Shown: piece after piece, positions 48,756 through 61,075 of the stretch
Layout of the letters: the number at the start of each line of letters is the position of its first letter
How positions within the stretch are numbered: position 1 is the stretch's first letter
DNA from: Pseudomonas gessardii
GTDB lineage: Bacteria > Pseudomonadota > Gammaproteobacteria > Pseudomonadales > Pseudomonadaceae
Length of the DNA: 64,000 nucleotides
Direction of reading: 5' to 3'
NCBI RefSeq assembly: GCF_001983165.1
Contig: NZ_MNPU01000005.1
Coordinates: 124,001 to 188,000 of the forward strand
Position numbers and translations under genes: made by a program
Notes under the pieces: model-generated
Told to the model about the DNA's origin: nothing
Seen by the model: only the letters and a program-made list of their open reading frames with translations
Databases searched by the model: none

Positions 48756-48860
48756 TGAGAAGAATTCCCGCCCCTGCGGGCTTCCTTGTGCTGCAATTGG
48801 CCCGTAGAACCGGGACATGGCGCGATGGCCGAGTGGCGCGCATTATCCCGGTGCGGTGGG

Positions 48861-48869
48861 GTTCTAGCA
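48861..48869 (-). promoter_or_regulatory. Possible extended -10 of the aryl polyene operon
   Basis: On the minus strand TGCTAGAAC fits an extended -10, with TGAACA about 19 bases further upstream as a weak -35. The 349 bases from 48756 to 49104 hold no convincing gene. They contain this site, a CCCGC-AGGG-GCGGG hairpin just before the GTG start (48764-48777), and the ParA leader on the other strand. Confidence 0.35.
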
Positions 48870-49104
48870 AACTTTGGTAAAGAATTGTTCACGGAATATT
48901 ACAAAATCGCCGAAAAAGAATCGCTGATTGTCCGCCATGGGGGGTGTGTGCCAGGTGTCGGGGATTTCCTGTTTTGTCGGAGGAAGCGACAGGCTGCGAT
49001 GCGAGATAAAGCCTTCAATGCTGTAGTACAGGAATGATCAAGGTAGCGAGCGGGCGCTTTTGCCCTCTACACTCGGGCATTCATTGATACACGGAGGTTT
49101 TTCC

Positions 49105-49875
49105 ATGCGGCGTGTGGTGTTCAATCAAAAAGGTGGGGTTGGCAAGTCCAGCATCGCCTGCAACCTGGCGGCGGTCAGCGCCAGCGAAGGCTATCGAACC
49201 CTGTTGGTGGACCTCGATGCACAGGCCAACTCGACCCAGTACCTCACGGGGCTGACGGGCGACGATATCCCCATGGGGATTGCCGATTTCTTCAAGCAGA
49301 CCCTGTCTTCCGGGCCGTTCTCGAAGAAAAACCAGGTGGATATCTACGAAACCCCGTTCGACAACCTGCACGTCATCACCGCCACTGCAGAACTGGCGGA
49401 CCTGCAGCCCAAGCTTGAGGCCAAGCACAAGATCAACAAGCTGCGAAAGCTGCTCGATGAATTGGCCGAGGATTACGACCGGATATACCTGGATACCCCG
49501 CCGGCCTTGAATTTTTATGCGGTTTCGGCGCTGATCGCGGCTGATCGTGTATTGATACCGTTCGATTGCGACAGCTTCTCGCGTCAGGCGCTGTATGGGC
49601 TGCTGGCGGAAATCGAAGAGCTCAAGGACGACCACAACGAAGGCCTTGAAGTGGAAGGCATTGTGGTCAACCAGTTCCAGGCCCGGGCGAGCCTGCCGCA
49701 GCAGATGCTCGACGAGTTGATCGCCGAAGGCCTGCCGGTGCTGCCGGTGTACCTGGCCAGCTCGGTGCGCATGCGCGAGTCCCACCAGGAGAGCAAACCG
49801 CTGATCCACCTGGACCCGCGCCACAAACTGACCCAACAGTTTGTGGCGCTGCATAACCTGCTGGAAAACCGCTGA
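49105..49875 (+). CDS. ParA-family ATPase, orphan
   Basis: A 256-residue Walker-type ATPase with deviant Walker A KGGVGKSS (residues 9-16), DLDAQANST and DTPP Walker B-type motifs. ACGGAGG lies 7 bases before the ATG at 49105; the upstream open frame lacks such a site. No ParB or parS partner is adjacent, so it is not the chromosomal segregation pair. Such orphan ParA proteins often position protein complexes. Its target here is unknown. Confidence 0.88.
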   Translation: MRRVVFNQKGGVGKSSIACNLAAVSASEGYRTLLVDLDAQANSTQYLTGLTGDDIPMGIADFFKQTLSSGPFSKKNQVDIYETPFDNLHVITATAELADLQPKLEAKHKINKLRKLLDELAEDYDRIYLDTPPALNFYAVSALIAADRVLIPFDCDSFSRQALYGLLAEIEELKDDHNEGLEVEGIVVNQFQARASLPQQMLDELIAEGLPVLPVYLASSVRMRESHQESKPLIHLDPRHKLTQQFVALHNLLENR

Positions 49876-49898
49876 TCATCAAGGATGAACACGCTCGA

Positions 49899-49919
49899 TG
49901 TGGGAGCTGGCTTGCCTGC
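49899..49919. repeat. Single REP half-element
   Basis: TGTGGGAGCTGGCTTGCCTGC, one REP arm, lies between parA and trxC. A partial inverse (GCAGG) follows. Confidence 0.65.
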
Positions 49920-49929
49920 TCCCGCAGGC

Positions 49930-50364
49930 TTACACCCCTTGGCTGCGCAACCAGCTCATCAATTGCGGCAATGGAAAGGCCCCACTCTGGCGCGCCACTT
50001 CGCGGCCGTTCTTGAACAGGATCAGGCTGGGAATCGAACGAATCCCCAATTGCGCCGAAAGCTGCTGGTTGGCCTCGCTATCGAGCTTGGCCAGCCGGCA
50101 CTTGCCCGCCAACTGCCCGGCCGCCTGTTCAAACACCGGCGCAAACGACTTGCACGGCCCGCACCATTCGGCCCACACATCCACCAGGAGCGGCAAATCG
50201 CCCTTGATCTGGCTGGAATAGTCGCCCTGGCTTAATTCAAACGGTTTGCTGAGCAACACCGGCTGCTTGCAGCGCCCGCACTTTGGGGCATCGCCCAGGC
50301 GTTCGTGGGGGATGCGGTTGAGGGCGTTGCAGTGGGGGCAGGGGATTACAAGAGAATCGGACAT
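49930..50364 (-). CDS. trxC: Thioredoxin 2
   Basis: A 144-residue cytoplasmic thioredoxin. An N-terminal zinc ribbon (Cys9-PH-Cys12 and Cys29-GR-Cys32) precedes the thioredoxin fold with active site Trp67-Cys68-Gly-Pro-Cys71. The cis-Pro motif is RSIPSLILF. Start at 50364. The zinc module distinguishes it from TrxA. In other bacteria it is oxidative-stress induced. Confidence 0.96.
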   Translation of the reverse strand: MSDSLVIPCPHCNALNRIPHERLGDAPKCGRCKQPVLLSKPFELSQGDYSSQIKGDLPLLVDVWAEWCGPCKSFAPVFEQAAGQLAGKCRLAKLDSEANQQLSAQLGIRSIPSLILFKNGREVARQSGAFPLPQLMSWLRSQGV

Positions 50365-50534
50365 GATGGGGTTCCGTTGACGTTGCCAATGAACACTATT
50401 TGGAGCCAAGGCCGAGATTATCAAGGTTCGGCGGTGGTGACGCACGCGTTCACATTTTTGTCTGTGCGCAGCTTTGGCCGTGTATCTAGGCTGCTTGGGC
50501 GGGTCTGGGATTGCGCCATTGGTCTGCTGACCAG

Positions 50535-50553
50535 TTATCGCATATTGCGATAA
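50535..50553. promoter_or_regulatory. Palindromic operator upstream of higBA
   Basis: TTATCGCA-TAT-TGCGATAA is a perfect 19-base palindrome. It lies 49 bases before higB. A second, imperfect copy is at 50585-50602. Confidence 0.65.
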
Positions 50554-50584
50554 TTTGATCCCCGGACTAACCTTCATAGCAAGA

Positions 50585-50602
50585 TGCGATAAGGATATTG
50601 CA
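50585..50602. promoter_or_regulatory. Second higBA operator overlapping the ribosome binding site
   Basis: TGCGATA-AGGA-TATTGCA is a palindrome with one mismatch and shares the TGCGATA half-site with the upstream operator. It covers the AAGGA ribosome binding site and the first base of the higB ATG, so repressor binding would block the gene start. Confidence 0.55.
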
Positions 50603-50889
50603 TGCGAGTAATCAGTGTGAGGCCAATTCGAAATGCCAAGGAAAAATGGTCGAACTCAGCCAGTGCCCTGGATGAGTGGTACCGCAAAGTCAGGGTCATT
50701 ACTCCCGGCGATTTTGCTGCATTGCGGTCGGTCTTTCCTTCAGTGGACAAGGTTGGGTCGTTGCATGTCTTCAATATCGGTGGCAATAAACTGCGGCTCA
50801 TAGCCGTTGTGCGCTACCGCATGCAGCGCCTCTATATCCGGCATGTACTGGACCACCATGAATATGACAAGGGCAGGTGGAAGGAGTAA
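50602..50889 (+). CDS. HigB-type mRNA interferase toxin
   Basis: A 95-residue RelE-fold toxin of the HigB family. It has RAKEKWSNSASALDEWYRKV-like N-terminal helices and the C-terminal IGGNKLRLIAVVRYRMQRLYIRHVLDHHEYDKG, with the Arg/His/Tyr residues expected for ribosome-dependent mRNA cleavage. It comes before its antitoxin, as usual in higBA. RBS AAGGA. Confidence 0.88.
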   Translation: MRVISVRPIRNAKEKWSNSASALDEWYRKVRVITPGDFAALRSVFPSVDKVGSLHVFNIGGNKLRLIAVVRYRMQRLYIRHVLDHHEYDKGRWKE

Positions 50890-50895
50890 CGAGAA

Positions 50896-51297
50896 ATGAG
50901 CGTATTGATTGAGCAGGCCGTTGAGCACTGGGAGTTTGTGTCACCGTTGTTGCGCAAACCCAAAAGTGAGGCAGATTACAATGTGCTGGTCGAGGCCCTC
51001 GACGAATTGCTGGATATTGTCGGGGAGGACGAAACCCACCCGCTGATGGGGTTGGTGGATATCATCGGCGACTGGGTCGAGGCCTATGATCTGGAGCATT
51101 GGCCGATGCCTGAGGTGAGTGGGGTCGATGTGTTGCGGTCAATGATGCAAGAGCACGGTTTGACCCAGAGCGACTTACCGGGCGTTGGTCCTCAATCAGT
51201 GGTCTCTGAAATTCTCAGCGGCAAGCGCCAGCTCAACGTGCGGCAGATTCGTTGGCTGGCAGAGCATTTTAAAGTGCCGGTGGACATGTTCATCTGA
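50896..51297 (+). CDS. HigA-type antitoxin
   Basis: A 133-residue antitoxin and repressor. An N-terminal helical region is followed by a helix-turn-helix (residues about 75-130: VLRSMMQEHGLTQSDLPGVGPQSVVSEILSGKRQLNVRQIRWLAEHF). It begins 6 bases after higB in one operon and probably binds the two palindromes upstream. Confidence 0.88.
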   Translation: MSVLIEQAVEHWEFVSPLLRKPKSEADYNVLVEALDELLDIVGEDETHPLMGLVDIIGDWVEAYDLEHWPMPEVSGVDVLRSMMQEHGLTQSDLPGVGPQSVVSEILSGKRQLNVRQIRWLAEHFKVPVDMFI

Positions 51298-51303
51298 GAA
51301 GGG

Positions 51304-52815
<1,512 letters not shown>

Positions 52816-55800
52816 TTAGTCGAGTTTGGTCGGCGGTGTGGGTTGCGGCGAGCCGTCATTGGCCGGTTTGCTCAGGGGCTCGATTTCCACCAGTTTGTAT
52901 TCCTGGCCGTGCAGGTTCTTCAGGTAGACCTCCATCTGCCGGAACGAAATGTTGATGCTCTGCTTCTTGAACTCACGGTTGATAAAGCGGTTGACCTCAT
53001 CGATCACCGGGTTGCGGTCGCCCAGGTCGCGCACATGCATGCGCAACTCGTGGTCGAGGGTGCTTTCGCCGAAGTTGAGGAAGTACACATGGGGTTCCGG
53101 GTCTTTCAGTACCCGTGGGTTATCCCTGGCGGCCTTGAGCAGCAAATCCTTCACCAGGTCCAGGTCGGAGCCGTAGTCCACGCCGAGCTTGAGGGTTACC
53201 CGGGTGATGGTGTCGGTCAGCGACCAGTTGATCAGTTGCCCGGTGATAAAGGTTTTGTTCGGGACAATGATGTCCTTGCGGTCGAAGTCGGTGATGGTGG
53301 TGGCACGGATGCGGATCTTGCTCACCGTGCCCGACAGGTTGCCGATGGTAATGGTGTCGCCAATCCGTACCGGGCGCTCGAACAGGATCATGATGCCGGA
53401 GATAAAGTTGGCGAAGATCTCCTGCATGCCGAAGCCCAGGCCCACCGAGAGCGCGGCCACCAGCCATTGCAACTTGTCCCAGCTCACCCCGAGGGTCGAC
53501 AGGGTGGACACAAAACCCACGCCGGCAATTACATACGACAGCAAGGTGGTGGTGGCGTAGGCGCTGCCCTGGGCCAGGTCCAGTTTCGACAGCACCAGCA
53601 CTTCCAGCAGGCCCGGCAGGTTGCGCGCCAGGGCAAAGGTGATGCCGATGATGATCAGTGCGCCGAGCATGTCACCGATGCTGATGGGCACCATGCTGAT
53701 ATTGGCGCCGGTGCCGCTGGTGTATTCGTAGAGGGTGATGTTGTCCAGGTAGGAGAACACTGAGATCAGGTCGGACCAGACCCAGTACAGCGCCGCGATA
53801 AAGCCGCCGAGCAGGGCCAGGCGGATCAGGCGCATGGATTGTTCGTTGACCTGCTCGATATCCAGGGTCGGTTCCTCGATCACCACTTCGCCGTCGCCGG
53901 CTTCCTTGGCGGCCTGGCGCTTGGCCAGTGCCCGGGAGTACGCCAGGCGCCGTGCGGCCACGCCCAGGCCGCGAACGAAGGTGGCTTCGATCACCAGCCA
54001 GAACATCAGCAGGTACAGGGTGTTGATCAGGCGGTCGCTGAGTTTGAGGGCGGTGTAGTAGTAGCCAAAGCACACGGCGATAAACAGGGCGATGGGCAGC
54101 GCGGTAAACAGCACGCCCACCAGCTTGCGAAACAGCGAGGCTTTTTCATGGGTCGGGCTGTTGAGCAGCAGGCGGCTGAGCAACCAGGCCATCAGTGCAT
54201 AACAGGTCAGTACTACGGCGATGCCCAGTACATCGTCGGCCAGGGCCGCCGGTTGATGTTCGGCGATCGACACCACGGCCACCAGCGCCAGCACCACCAG
54301 CCCCAGCTTGCGGATCCAGCCCTGGAGGAATTCGACCTGGGGTTTTTCCCAGCGGAAATGCAATTCGGCCACGCCCCCCGGCGCCAGGATCCGATAGGCG
54401 GTGTAGAACACCAGCCACGCCTGGGCGATCTGCACCAGGGCCATGCCCAGGTTGGCGTTCTGCCCGCGGGCGTCGATTTGCAGGGCGTAGCCACACAGCG
54501 CCAGGCCGAGGGTCACCGGCAAGGCCAGGAGGATATTGACCAGGATCGCGATGGGAGTGTGCCACTGGCTGTCACGTTTGAAGTGGCCGATATCCATATG
54601 GATTTTTCTCAGCCGCTCGTACAGGTTGCTGCGCCGCCACAACAACGCGCCGATCAACAGCAGCAGGGGCAGGAACAGCAACGGGCGCTGGGCCAGGCCG
54701 TCGTACAGCTCGCTGAGGCTGGAGGCCCAGGGCAGGGTGTCGACCTGCTTTTCCAGGCGGGTGGGCACGGTTTCCAGCCATTCGACGTCCAGCGGTTTGT
54801 TGCTGGGGATCCAGAACATCTGTTCGTCGAGGGTTGCGCGCAGGCTGGCGGCGGTGCTGAGCAGTTGTTTCTGGTTCAGTTGCAGGGTGATGGATTCGTT
54901 GAGCAGCGCGCTCAACTCCCGGCTCAGGCGTTCGAGCAGGTCGCTGCGGGTCACCGCCAGTTCCATCAGGGTGCGGCGCAATTGCGGTGTGACTTGGTCT
55001 TGCGGTTGGTTGGCCAGCAGGTTATCCACATAGGTGCTTGGCGAACTGATCAGCTCGCGCTGCTGGTTGACCTCGAACTGGTACAGGCGAATGTTGGCGA
55101 TATCGTCCGCCAGGTCGCGGTCGACCCGCAGTCGCGGCAAGGCCTGTTTCTGTTTGTAGAGAATCTTCGACAGCAGCAGGCTGCCCTTGAGTACGTTGAT
55201 TTGCTCGTCCAGGGCCGAGTCGCTCTGGGTCACGTTGTCCAGCAGCTGTTTGGTTTGCAGGTTCTGCTGGGTCAGCTCGTTGAGCCGGTCGGTACTTTTG
55301 AGCAGGTAGTCGGACAGTTTCAGGTTGGCCGCGCTTTCCGTGGCCAGCAGGCTGCTGCTGCCGGCTTTTTGCGCTTCGATGGACTGCTGGGTCACGGTTT
55401 CCTGGGACTGGGCCAGGCGTTTCTGGTTGATCAGGGTTTGCAGGTCTTGGATTTCCTGCTCCAGGCGCGCGGTTTTTTCCACTGCCAGGTCATGTTGGCT
55501 GTTGCCCAGGTCTTGCAGTTGGCTGTTGCCCGCCAGTTCCTGGCGGCGTAACGGGATCAAGGCGTTGAGCGACGCCAGCTCGGCGTTCAGCAGGTTGCGC
55601 TGGTCGCCATTGAGGGGTTTGCCGTTGTCCTTGCCGGCCTTGAGGATGCCGTTGATCTGCTGGATGCGGGTCTGGCTGTTGCTGATTTCGGTCTGGGCGC
55701 GCTCGGGCCGGGTCTGGGCGGCGATGCTCAGGCTGTTGGCGTCGGCCAGCTCCTTTTGCAGGTCGCCTTGCTGGGTGCTGCGCTGCACCAGCAGTTGTTC

Positions 55801-56154
55801 GAGCTGCGGCACCGGCAGGCTGGCATAGCGTTGGGCCACTGGGATGACCTTGGTGGCTTTGAGCCGGGCCAGTTCACGGGCGTTTTCCGTGGTTTGGCGC
55901 GGCGCGTCTTGCAATTGGCGCTTGAGATCGCTCAGGCGCTGCTCGTAATCCTGCTTGTTGCCCAGCAAGGTCAGGGTCTGCTGCAACACATTTTGCAGCG
56001 CCTTCATGTCGGCGTCGGGTAGTTTGCGGTCCGGCAGCTTGTCCAGGGTCTGCTGTACGCTCTCGACGCTCGGCGGCTCGGCAGCGAACACGGGGCTTAC
56101 GCAGAGACTCAGGCCCAGCAGGGCAGTGGCAAAAAAGGTGCGCAGGATTGTCAT
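52816..56154 (-). CDS. MscK-type mechanosensitive channel
   Basis: A 1112-residue inner-membrane channel, close to E. coli MscK (about 1120). It has a signal peptide (MTILRTFFATALLGLSLCVSPVFAA region), a long periplasmic coiled-coil domain (residues about 30-480), several transmembrane helices (about 500-880), and the MscS core. The pore helix is VGLGFGMQEIFANFISGIMILFERPVRIGD. The start at 56154 is chosen over the longer frame because the signal peptide begins there. It releases ions on osmotic downshock; MscK itself is K+-dependent. Confidence 0.92.
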   Translation of the reverse strand: MTILRTFFATALLGLSLCVSPVFAAEPPSVESVQQTLDKLPDRKLPDADMKALQNVLQQTLTLLGNKQDYEQRLSDLKRQLQDAPRQTTENARELARLKATKVIPVAQRYASLPVPQLEQLLVQRSTQQGDLQKELADANSLSIAAQTRPERAQTEISNSQTRIQQINGILKAGKDNGKPLNGDQRNLLNAELASLNALIPLRRQELAGNSQLQDLGNSQHDLAVEKTARLEQEIQDLQTLINQKRLAQSQETVTQQSIEAQKAGSSSLLATESAANLKLSDYLLKSTDRLNELTQQNLQTKQLLDNVTQSDSALDEQINVLKGSLLLSKILYKQKQALPRLRVDRDLADDIANIRLYQFEVNQQRELISSPSTYVDNLLANQPQDQVTPQLRRTLMELAVTRSDLLERLSRELSALLNESITLQLNQKQLLSTAASLRATLDEQMFWIPSNKPLDVEWLETVPTRLEKQVDTLPWASSLSELYDGLAQRPLLFLPLLLLIGALLWRRSNLYERLRKIHMDIGHFKRDSQWHTPIAILVNILLALPVTLGLALCGYALQIDARGQNANLGMALVQIAQAWLVFYTAYRILAPGGVAELHFRWEKPQVEFLQGWIRKLGLVVLALVAVVSIAEHQPAALADDVLGIAVVLTCYALMAWLLSRLLLNSPTHEKASLFRKLVGVLFTALPIALFIAVCFGYYYTALKLSDRLINTLYLLMFWLVIEATFVRGLGVAARRLAYSRALAKRQAAKEAGDGEVVIEEPTLDIEQVNEQSMRLIRLALLGGFIAALYWVWSDLISVFSYLDNITLYEYTSGTGANISMVPISIGDMLGALIIIGITFALARNLPGLLEVLVLSKLDLAQGSAYATTTLLSYVIAGVGFVSTLSTLGVSWDKLQWLVAALSVGLGFGMQEIFANFISGIMILFERPVRIGDTITIGNLSGTVSKIRIRATTITDFDRKDIIVPNKTFITGQLINWSLTDTITRVTLKLGVDYGSDLDLVKDLLLKAARDNPRVLKDPEPHVYFLNFGESTLDHELRMHVRDLGDRNPVIDEVNRFINREFKKQSINISFRQMEVYLKNLHGQEYKLVEIEPLSKPANDGSPQPTPPTKLD

Positions 56155-56224
56155 AGAGACCGGTCGGACAAGGTGGGAAATAGGGGGCGTCCTGGCATCC
56201 AGTGGCACGCCGTCGCCCCGCAGT

Positions 56225-57967
<1,743 letters not shown>

Positions 57968-58054
57968 AGGCAGTACTCCGGAAAAAAAGGCGGGGCGCAG
58001 ACTGGCCATGCAGCCTGCGTGCCAGCGATTCTAACCTGTTGAATTGCTACGCTG

Positions 58055-58204
58055 TCAAAAAGCTTTCAGGTTGCGCCTATCAAATGGCAGGTAGTTCCAG
58101 TACTCATCGCCGGCGGGTGGCTTCTTATCAAAAAATATATGTATGTTGCGATTAGTGTTGGTTTCCGCGGGCTCATTAAGAAAAAATGAACCTACTGTGG
58201 TTAG
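58055..58204 (-). pseudogene. Decayed 3' gene fragment in low-GC island
   Basis: A 49-codon open stretch, ending at a TGA (58057-58055), has a protein-like composition (NEPAETNTNRNIHIFFDKK then GDEYWNYLPFDRRNLKAF). It has no ATG, GTG or TTG in frame and is closed upstream by a TAA at 58207-58205. It lies 46 bases downstream of the next gene's stop. It looks like the tail of a lost gene, but I cannot name the family. Confidence 0.45.
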
Positions 58205-58250
58205 TTAGGCGGACTGCCTGTTATTGATATGGGCAATGTCAGGAAAGTTG

Positions 58251-58661
58251 TCACGTCCAGCCGGAGCCGACAATATCCCCATTCCTTACTTCGCCTTCTG
58301 CGGTGATACTAAGCGGCGGTCGATTGTGCACATGAATATAGGTTGTATTGTCTTCTGGAACCCAGTTCAACAATGTGTCACCTGGTTTTTTTATGGCGTC
58401 AGGACCTAAGGTTTGGAGGGTGAAAGAGTTTAAGCCCATGTGTTTTAGAGTGTCGGAAAAATCTATGAGATCTTTACCGGTCTGGAAGCCCTGGATTTTA
58501 TGAGAGCCGGCTCTTGGATCGGATGGGCCATAGATAGAATAGGTGTTTCCTCCTCTATCGTTAGAGCTCACTCTAATGCCCCGGGCTTCACCCGCTGGGG
58601 TGGAGGAAGAATCCTGAACGGGGGGAAGTGTCACTAAGTTATTCACGTTCGAAATGGTCAT
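58251..58661 (-). CDS. Small protein resembling an RTX/serralysin C-terminal domain
   Basis: A 136-residue protein. The second half (GFQTGKDLIDFSDTLKHMGL ... GDTLLNWVPEDNTTYIHVH ... NGDIVGSGWT) resembles the C-terminal part of serralysin-type RTX exoproteins (pattern: F.tGkDkIDlS, agd.L..., NtT.l, GdIv). The Gly-Asp-rich nonapeptides are absent. No signal peptide, so if it leaves the cell it would be by type I secretion. Its base composition is visibly AT-richer than the neighbours and no Shine-Dalgarno site is evident. Likely acquired. Confidence 0.6.
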   Translation of the reverse strand: MTISNVNNLVTLPPVQDSSSTPAGEARGIRVSSNDRGGNTYSIYGPSDPRAGSHKIQGFQTGKDLIDFSDTLKHMGLNSFTLQTLGPDAIKKPGDTLLNWVPEDNTTYIHVHNRPPLSITAEGEVRNGDIVGSGWT

Positions 58662-58904
58662 AATGTTTCACGTCTCTGTGTTTGAATGTATGTCCCGAAC
58701 TCGAATGGGGTGGTTTATCGCTAGTGCGATAATTAAGTATTCCACGGGCGTCTTTTTATTTGCCAGTGCCGGTATGTTTCTAATATTTGCGTTTTTATTG
58801 TTGTGTTGAAGTTTGGTTTTGGGGGGGAAGGGCGACGTAGGATAAATGGGGAGTTGTAAAGGAGGTTTATATAGACACAAACGCACTCGATAATCTTCGT
58901 ACGG

Positions 58905-58931
58905 GGAATGGAGGTTAATACCCTCCATTCC
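58905..58931. terminator. Inverted repeat after the chemoreceptor gene
   Basis: GGAATGGAGG (58905-58914) and CCTCCATTCC (58922-58931) form a perfect 10-bp stem with a 7-base loop, beginning 12 bases after the chemoreceptor stop. There is no clear T tract, so it may be an RNA-stabilising stem rather than a terminator. Confidence 0.5.
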
Positions 58932-58943
58932 TCATGACTTCAA

Positions 58944-60569
58944 TCAGAGCCGAAAGCGCCCCACCATCCCATTCAAATCCACCGCCAGGCGCGACAACTC
59001 ATTACTGGCTGCACTGGTCTGGCTGGCGCCGGTGGCCGATTGCACCGACAGGTCGCGGATGTTCACCAGGTTGCGGTCCACTTCCCGGGCCACTTGCGCC
59101 TGTTCTTCGGCGGCGCTGGCGATCACCAGGTTGCGCTCGTTGATCTCGACAATCGCGCTATTGATGGTATCCAGGGACATGCCCGCGCCTTTGGCGATGT
59201 TCAATGTGGATTCGGCGCGCTCGGTGCTGTTGCGCATCGAGTCCACGGCCTGTTCCGTGCCGACCTGGATGCTGCCGATCATCCGCTCGATTTCGCTGGT
59301 GGACTGCTGGGTGCGATGGGCCAGGGCCCGTACTTCATCGGCAACCACGGCAAACCCGCGCCCGGCTTCCCCGGCCCGCGCGGCTTCGATGGCGGCGTTG
59401 AGCGCCAGCAGGTTGGTCTGGTCGGCCAGGCCGCGAATCACATCCAGTACCTTGCCGATATCCCGCGACTCTTCGGCGAGGGCGCCGATCAGGGTGGCGG
59501 TGCCCTGCACGTCGCCGCTCATGCGCTCGATGGCGCTGACGGTCTCTTGCACCAGGTCGCGGCCATCGCCGGCTGAAGCGGTGGCGTTCTTCGAGGCTTC
59601 GGAGGTGCTGACGGCATTGCGCGCGACTTCTTCGACGGCGCTGGTCATCTCGTTGACGGCGGTGGCGGCCTGCTCGATCTCGTTGTTCTGCTGGGTCAGG
59701 CCACGGGCGCTTTCGTCGGTGACGGCGTTCAGCTCTTCGGCAGCCGAGGCCAGTTGGGTAGCCGAGCCGGAGATGCGTTGCAGGGTGTCGCGCAACTTCT
59801 CCTGCATCTTGTGCATCGCCAGCAGCAGGCGGCCGGCTTCGTCGTCGCCATCGACCTTGATCGGCTGGGTCAGGTTACCGTCGGCAATCTTCTCGGCAGC
59901 GCTCAACGCCTGGGCAATCGGCAGGGTGATGCTGCGGGTCAGCAGCCAGGCGAACAGCACGGTCAGCGCCGTGGCCAGCGCCAGCAAGGCCACCACCAGG
60001 TTAAAAGCCGCATCATATTGCTCGGCGGCTTTCTGGTTGCTGTCGTTGGCCATCGAATTGTTGATGTCCAGCAGGCGCGTCAGGACGGCATTGACCGCCT
60101 CGGAGTTGTTCAACAACTCGGTGTTGAGCAAGGTGCGCAGCTCTTCGGTCTGGTTGTTGCGCGACAGGCTCCTCATCCGCTCTTCGATCTGGCGGTACTG
60201 GCCCAGCAGGCGTACGTACTCGTCATAGGCCGAGCGTTCTTCGCGGCTGTCGATCAGCTTTTCATACACATCCTGGGCGGCACGGATCTGCTGGTTACGC
60301 AGTTCAAAGGCTTCCAGGGTTTTTTGCTGCACGTCCGGCTCGCGGTTGGTCAGCAGGCGATAGGACAGCACGCGCAGGCGCAGGGTCAGTTGGGTGAAAT
60401 CATCGAGGGCGCGAATGCTCGGCACGCTTCGCAGGGTGATGTTTTCGGTGGCGCCCCGGATCTTGCCCATCTGGTTCAGGGCAAAAATACCGAGAAACAA
60501 CATCAGCGCACCAATGCACGCGAAGCCGAGAAACGCACGTGGCGCGATATTCATATTACGAAGAGACAT
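58944..60569 (-). CDS. Methyl-accepting chemotaxis protein
   Basis: A 541-residue membrane chemoreceptor. It has a transmembrane helix (residues about 11-31), a periplasmic four-helix bundle sensor (about 32-188), a second transmembrane helix (about 190-212), HAMP (about 213-265), and the signalling coiled coil with the hairpin tip [27 protein letters not shown] region. The start at 60569 ([16 protein letters not shown]) is preferred to the upstream frame. The ligand is unknown; the 4HB_MCP sensor type often binds small organic acids or amino acids. Confidence 0.93.
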   Translation of the reverse strand: MSLRNMNIAPRAFLGFACIGALMLFLGIFALNQMGKIRGATENITLRSVPSIRALDDFTQLTLRLRVLSYRLLTNREPDVQQKTLEAFELRNQQIRAAQDVYEKLIDSREERSAYDEYVRLLGQYRQIEERMRSLSRNNQTEELRTLLNTELLNNSEAVNAVLTRLLDINNSMANDSNQKAAEQYDAAFNLVVALLALATALTVLFAWLLTRSITLPIAQALSAAEKIADGNLTQPIKVDGDDEAGRLLLAMHKMQEKLRDTLQRISGSATQLASAAEELNAVTDESARGLTQQNNEIEQAATAVNEMTSAVEEVARNAVSTSEASKNATASAGDGRDLVQETVSAIERMSGDVQGTATLIGALAEESRDIGKVLDVIRGLADQTNLLALNAAIEAARAGEAGRGFAVVADEVRALAHRTQQSTSEIERMIGSIQVGTEQAVDSMRNSTERAESTLNIAKGAGMSLDTINSAIVEINERNLVIASAAEEQAQVAREVDRNLVNIRDLSVQSATGASQTSAASNELSRLAVDLNGMVGRFRL

Positions 60570-60844
60570 GCAGTGGTCCTGGGATAGGCGCGATCCGTGC
60601 GGCGTTGAGGCGGGGTAAGCCTGACCTATCGGACATACGACTAAAGTCTTGAGGGGGTGCGCGCTTTTGTCGCACCCGCTGCGCATTGGAATGGATTGAG
60701 GAACCAGATGGCGTAAATACAGTCACTAAGGCTCTACAGCGTGGCCTGGCCCATGAAATCAAGGCTGCGCGCCAGGATATCCCTGGCTTCCACGGTGATT
60801 TTTCTTTATCGTCACCGCCCTTTGAAAAAGCCCGAGAATTCAAA

Positions 60845-61075
60845 ATGTTAGAAACATCCCTCAGCCAACTGGAACAACTGGTCAGTGACCTGGTGCAGCA
60901 GAATCAAGCATTGCTGGGTACCAACGAATCCCTCAAGGCGGAACTGGCCCGCGCCAAGGATGAGAACGACAGCCTGCAACTGAACCTGATGGAGCAGGAA
61001 GAAAAGCAGGGCGCCACCGCAGCCCGTATCCAGGCGTTGGTTGAGCGTGTGAGCGCAGGTCCTGTCAGCGCATGA
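60845..61075 (+). CDS. Small coiled-coil protein, ZapB-like (TIGR02449 type)
   Basis: A 76-residue heptad-repeat protein (MLETSLSQLEQLVSDLVQQNQALL ... LKAELARAKDENDSLQLNLMEQEEK). It is typical of the small coiled-coil protein encoded before zapA in pseudomonads. The start at 60845 is preferred; a longer frame from 60686 is possible but unconserved. Its stop overlaps the zapA start (ATGA). Probably a Z-ring-associated factor. Confidence 0.78.
   Translation: MLETSLSQLEQLVSDLVQQNQALLGTNESLKAELARAKDENDSLQLNLMEQEEKQGATAARIQALVERVSAGPVSA

Noticed and set aside
48822..48870. tRNA-like stretch (GATGGCCGAGTGG ... GGTTCTAGC)
   Set aside because: Too short for a full tRNA, with no anticodon arm and no acceptor pairing.
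48786..49037. 83-codon plus-strand frame between pigment operon and parA
   Set aside because: No ribosome binding site, no recognisable domain, and it overlaps the probable pigment promoter.
58668..58928. 86-codon minus-strand frame in the low-GC island
   Set aside because: Composition (many Pro, Asn, Lys runs) is not protein-like and it would be the leader of the adjacent gene; no ribosome binding site.
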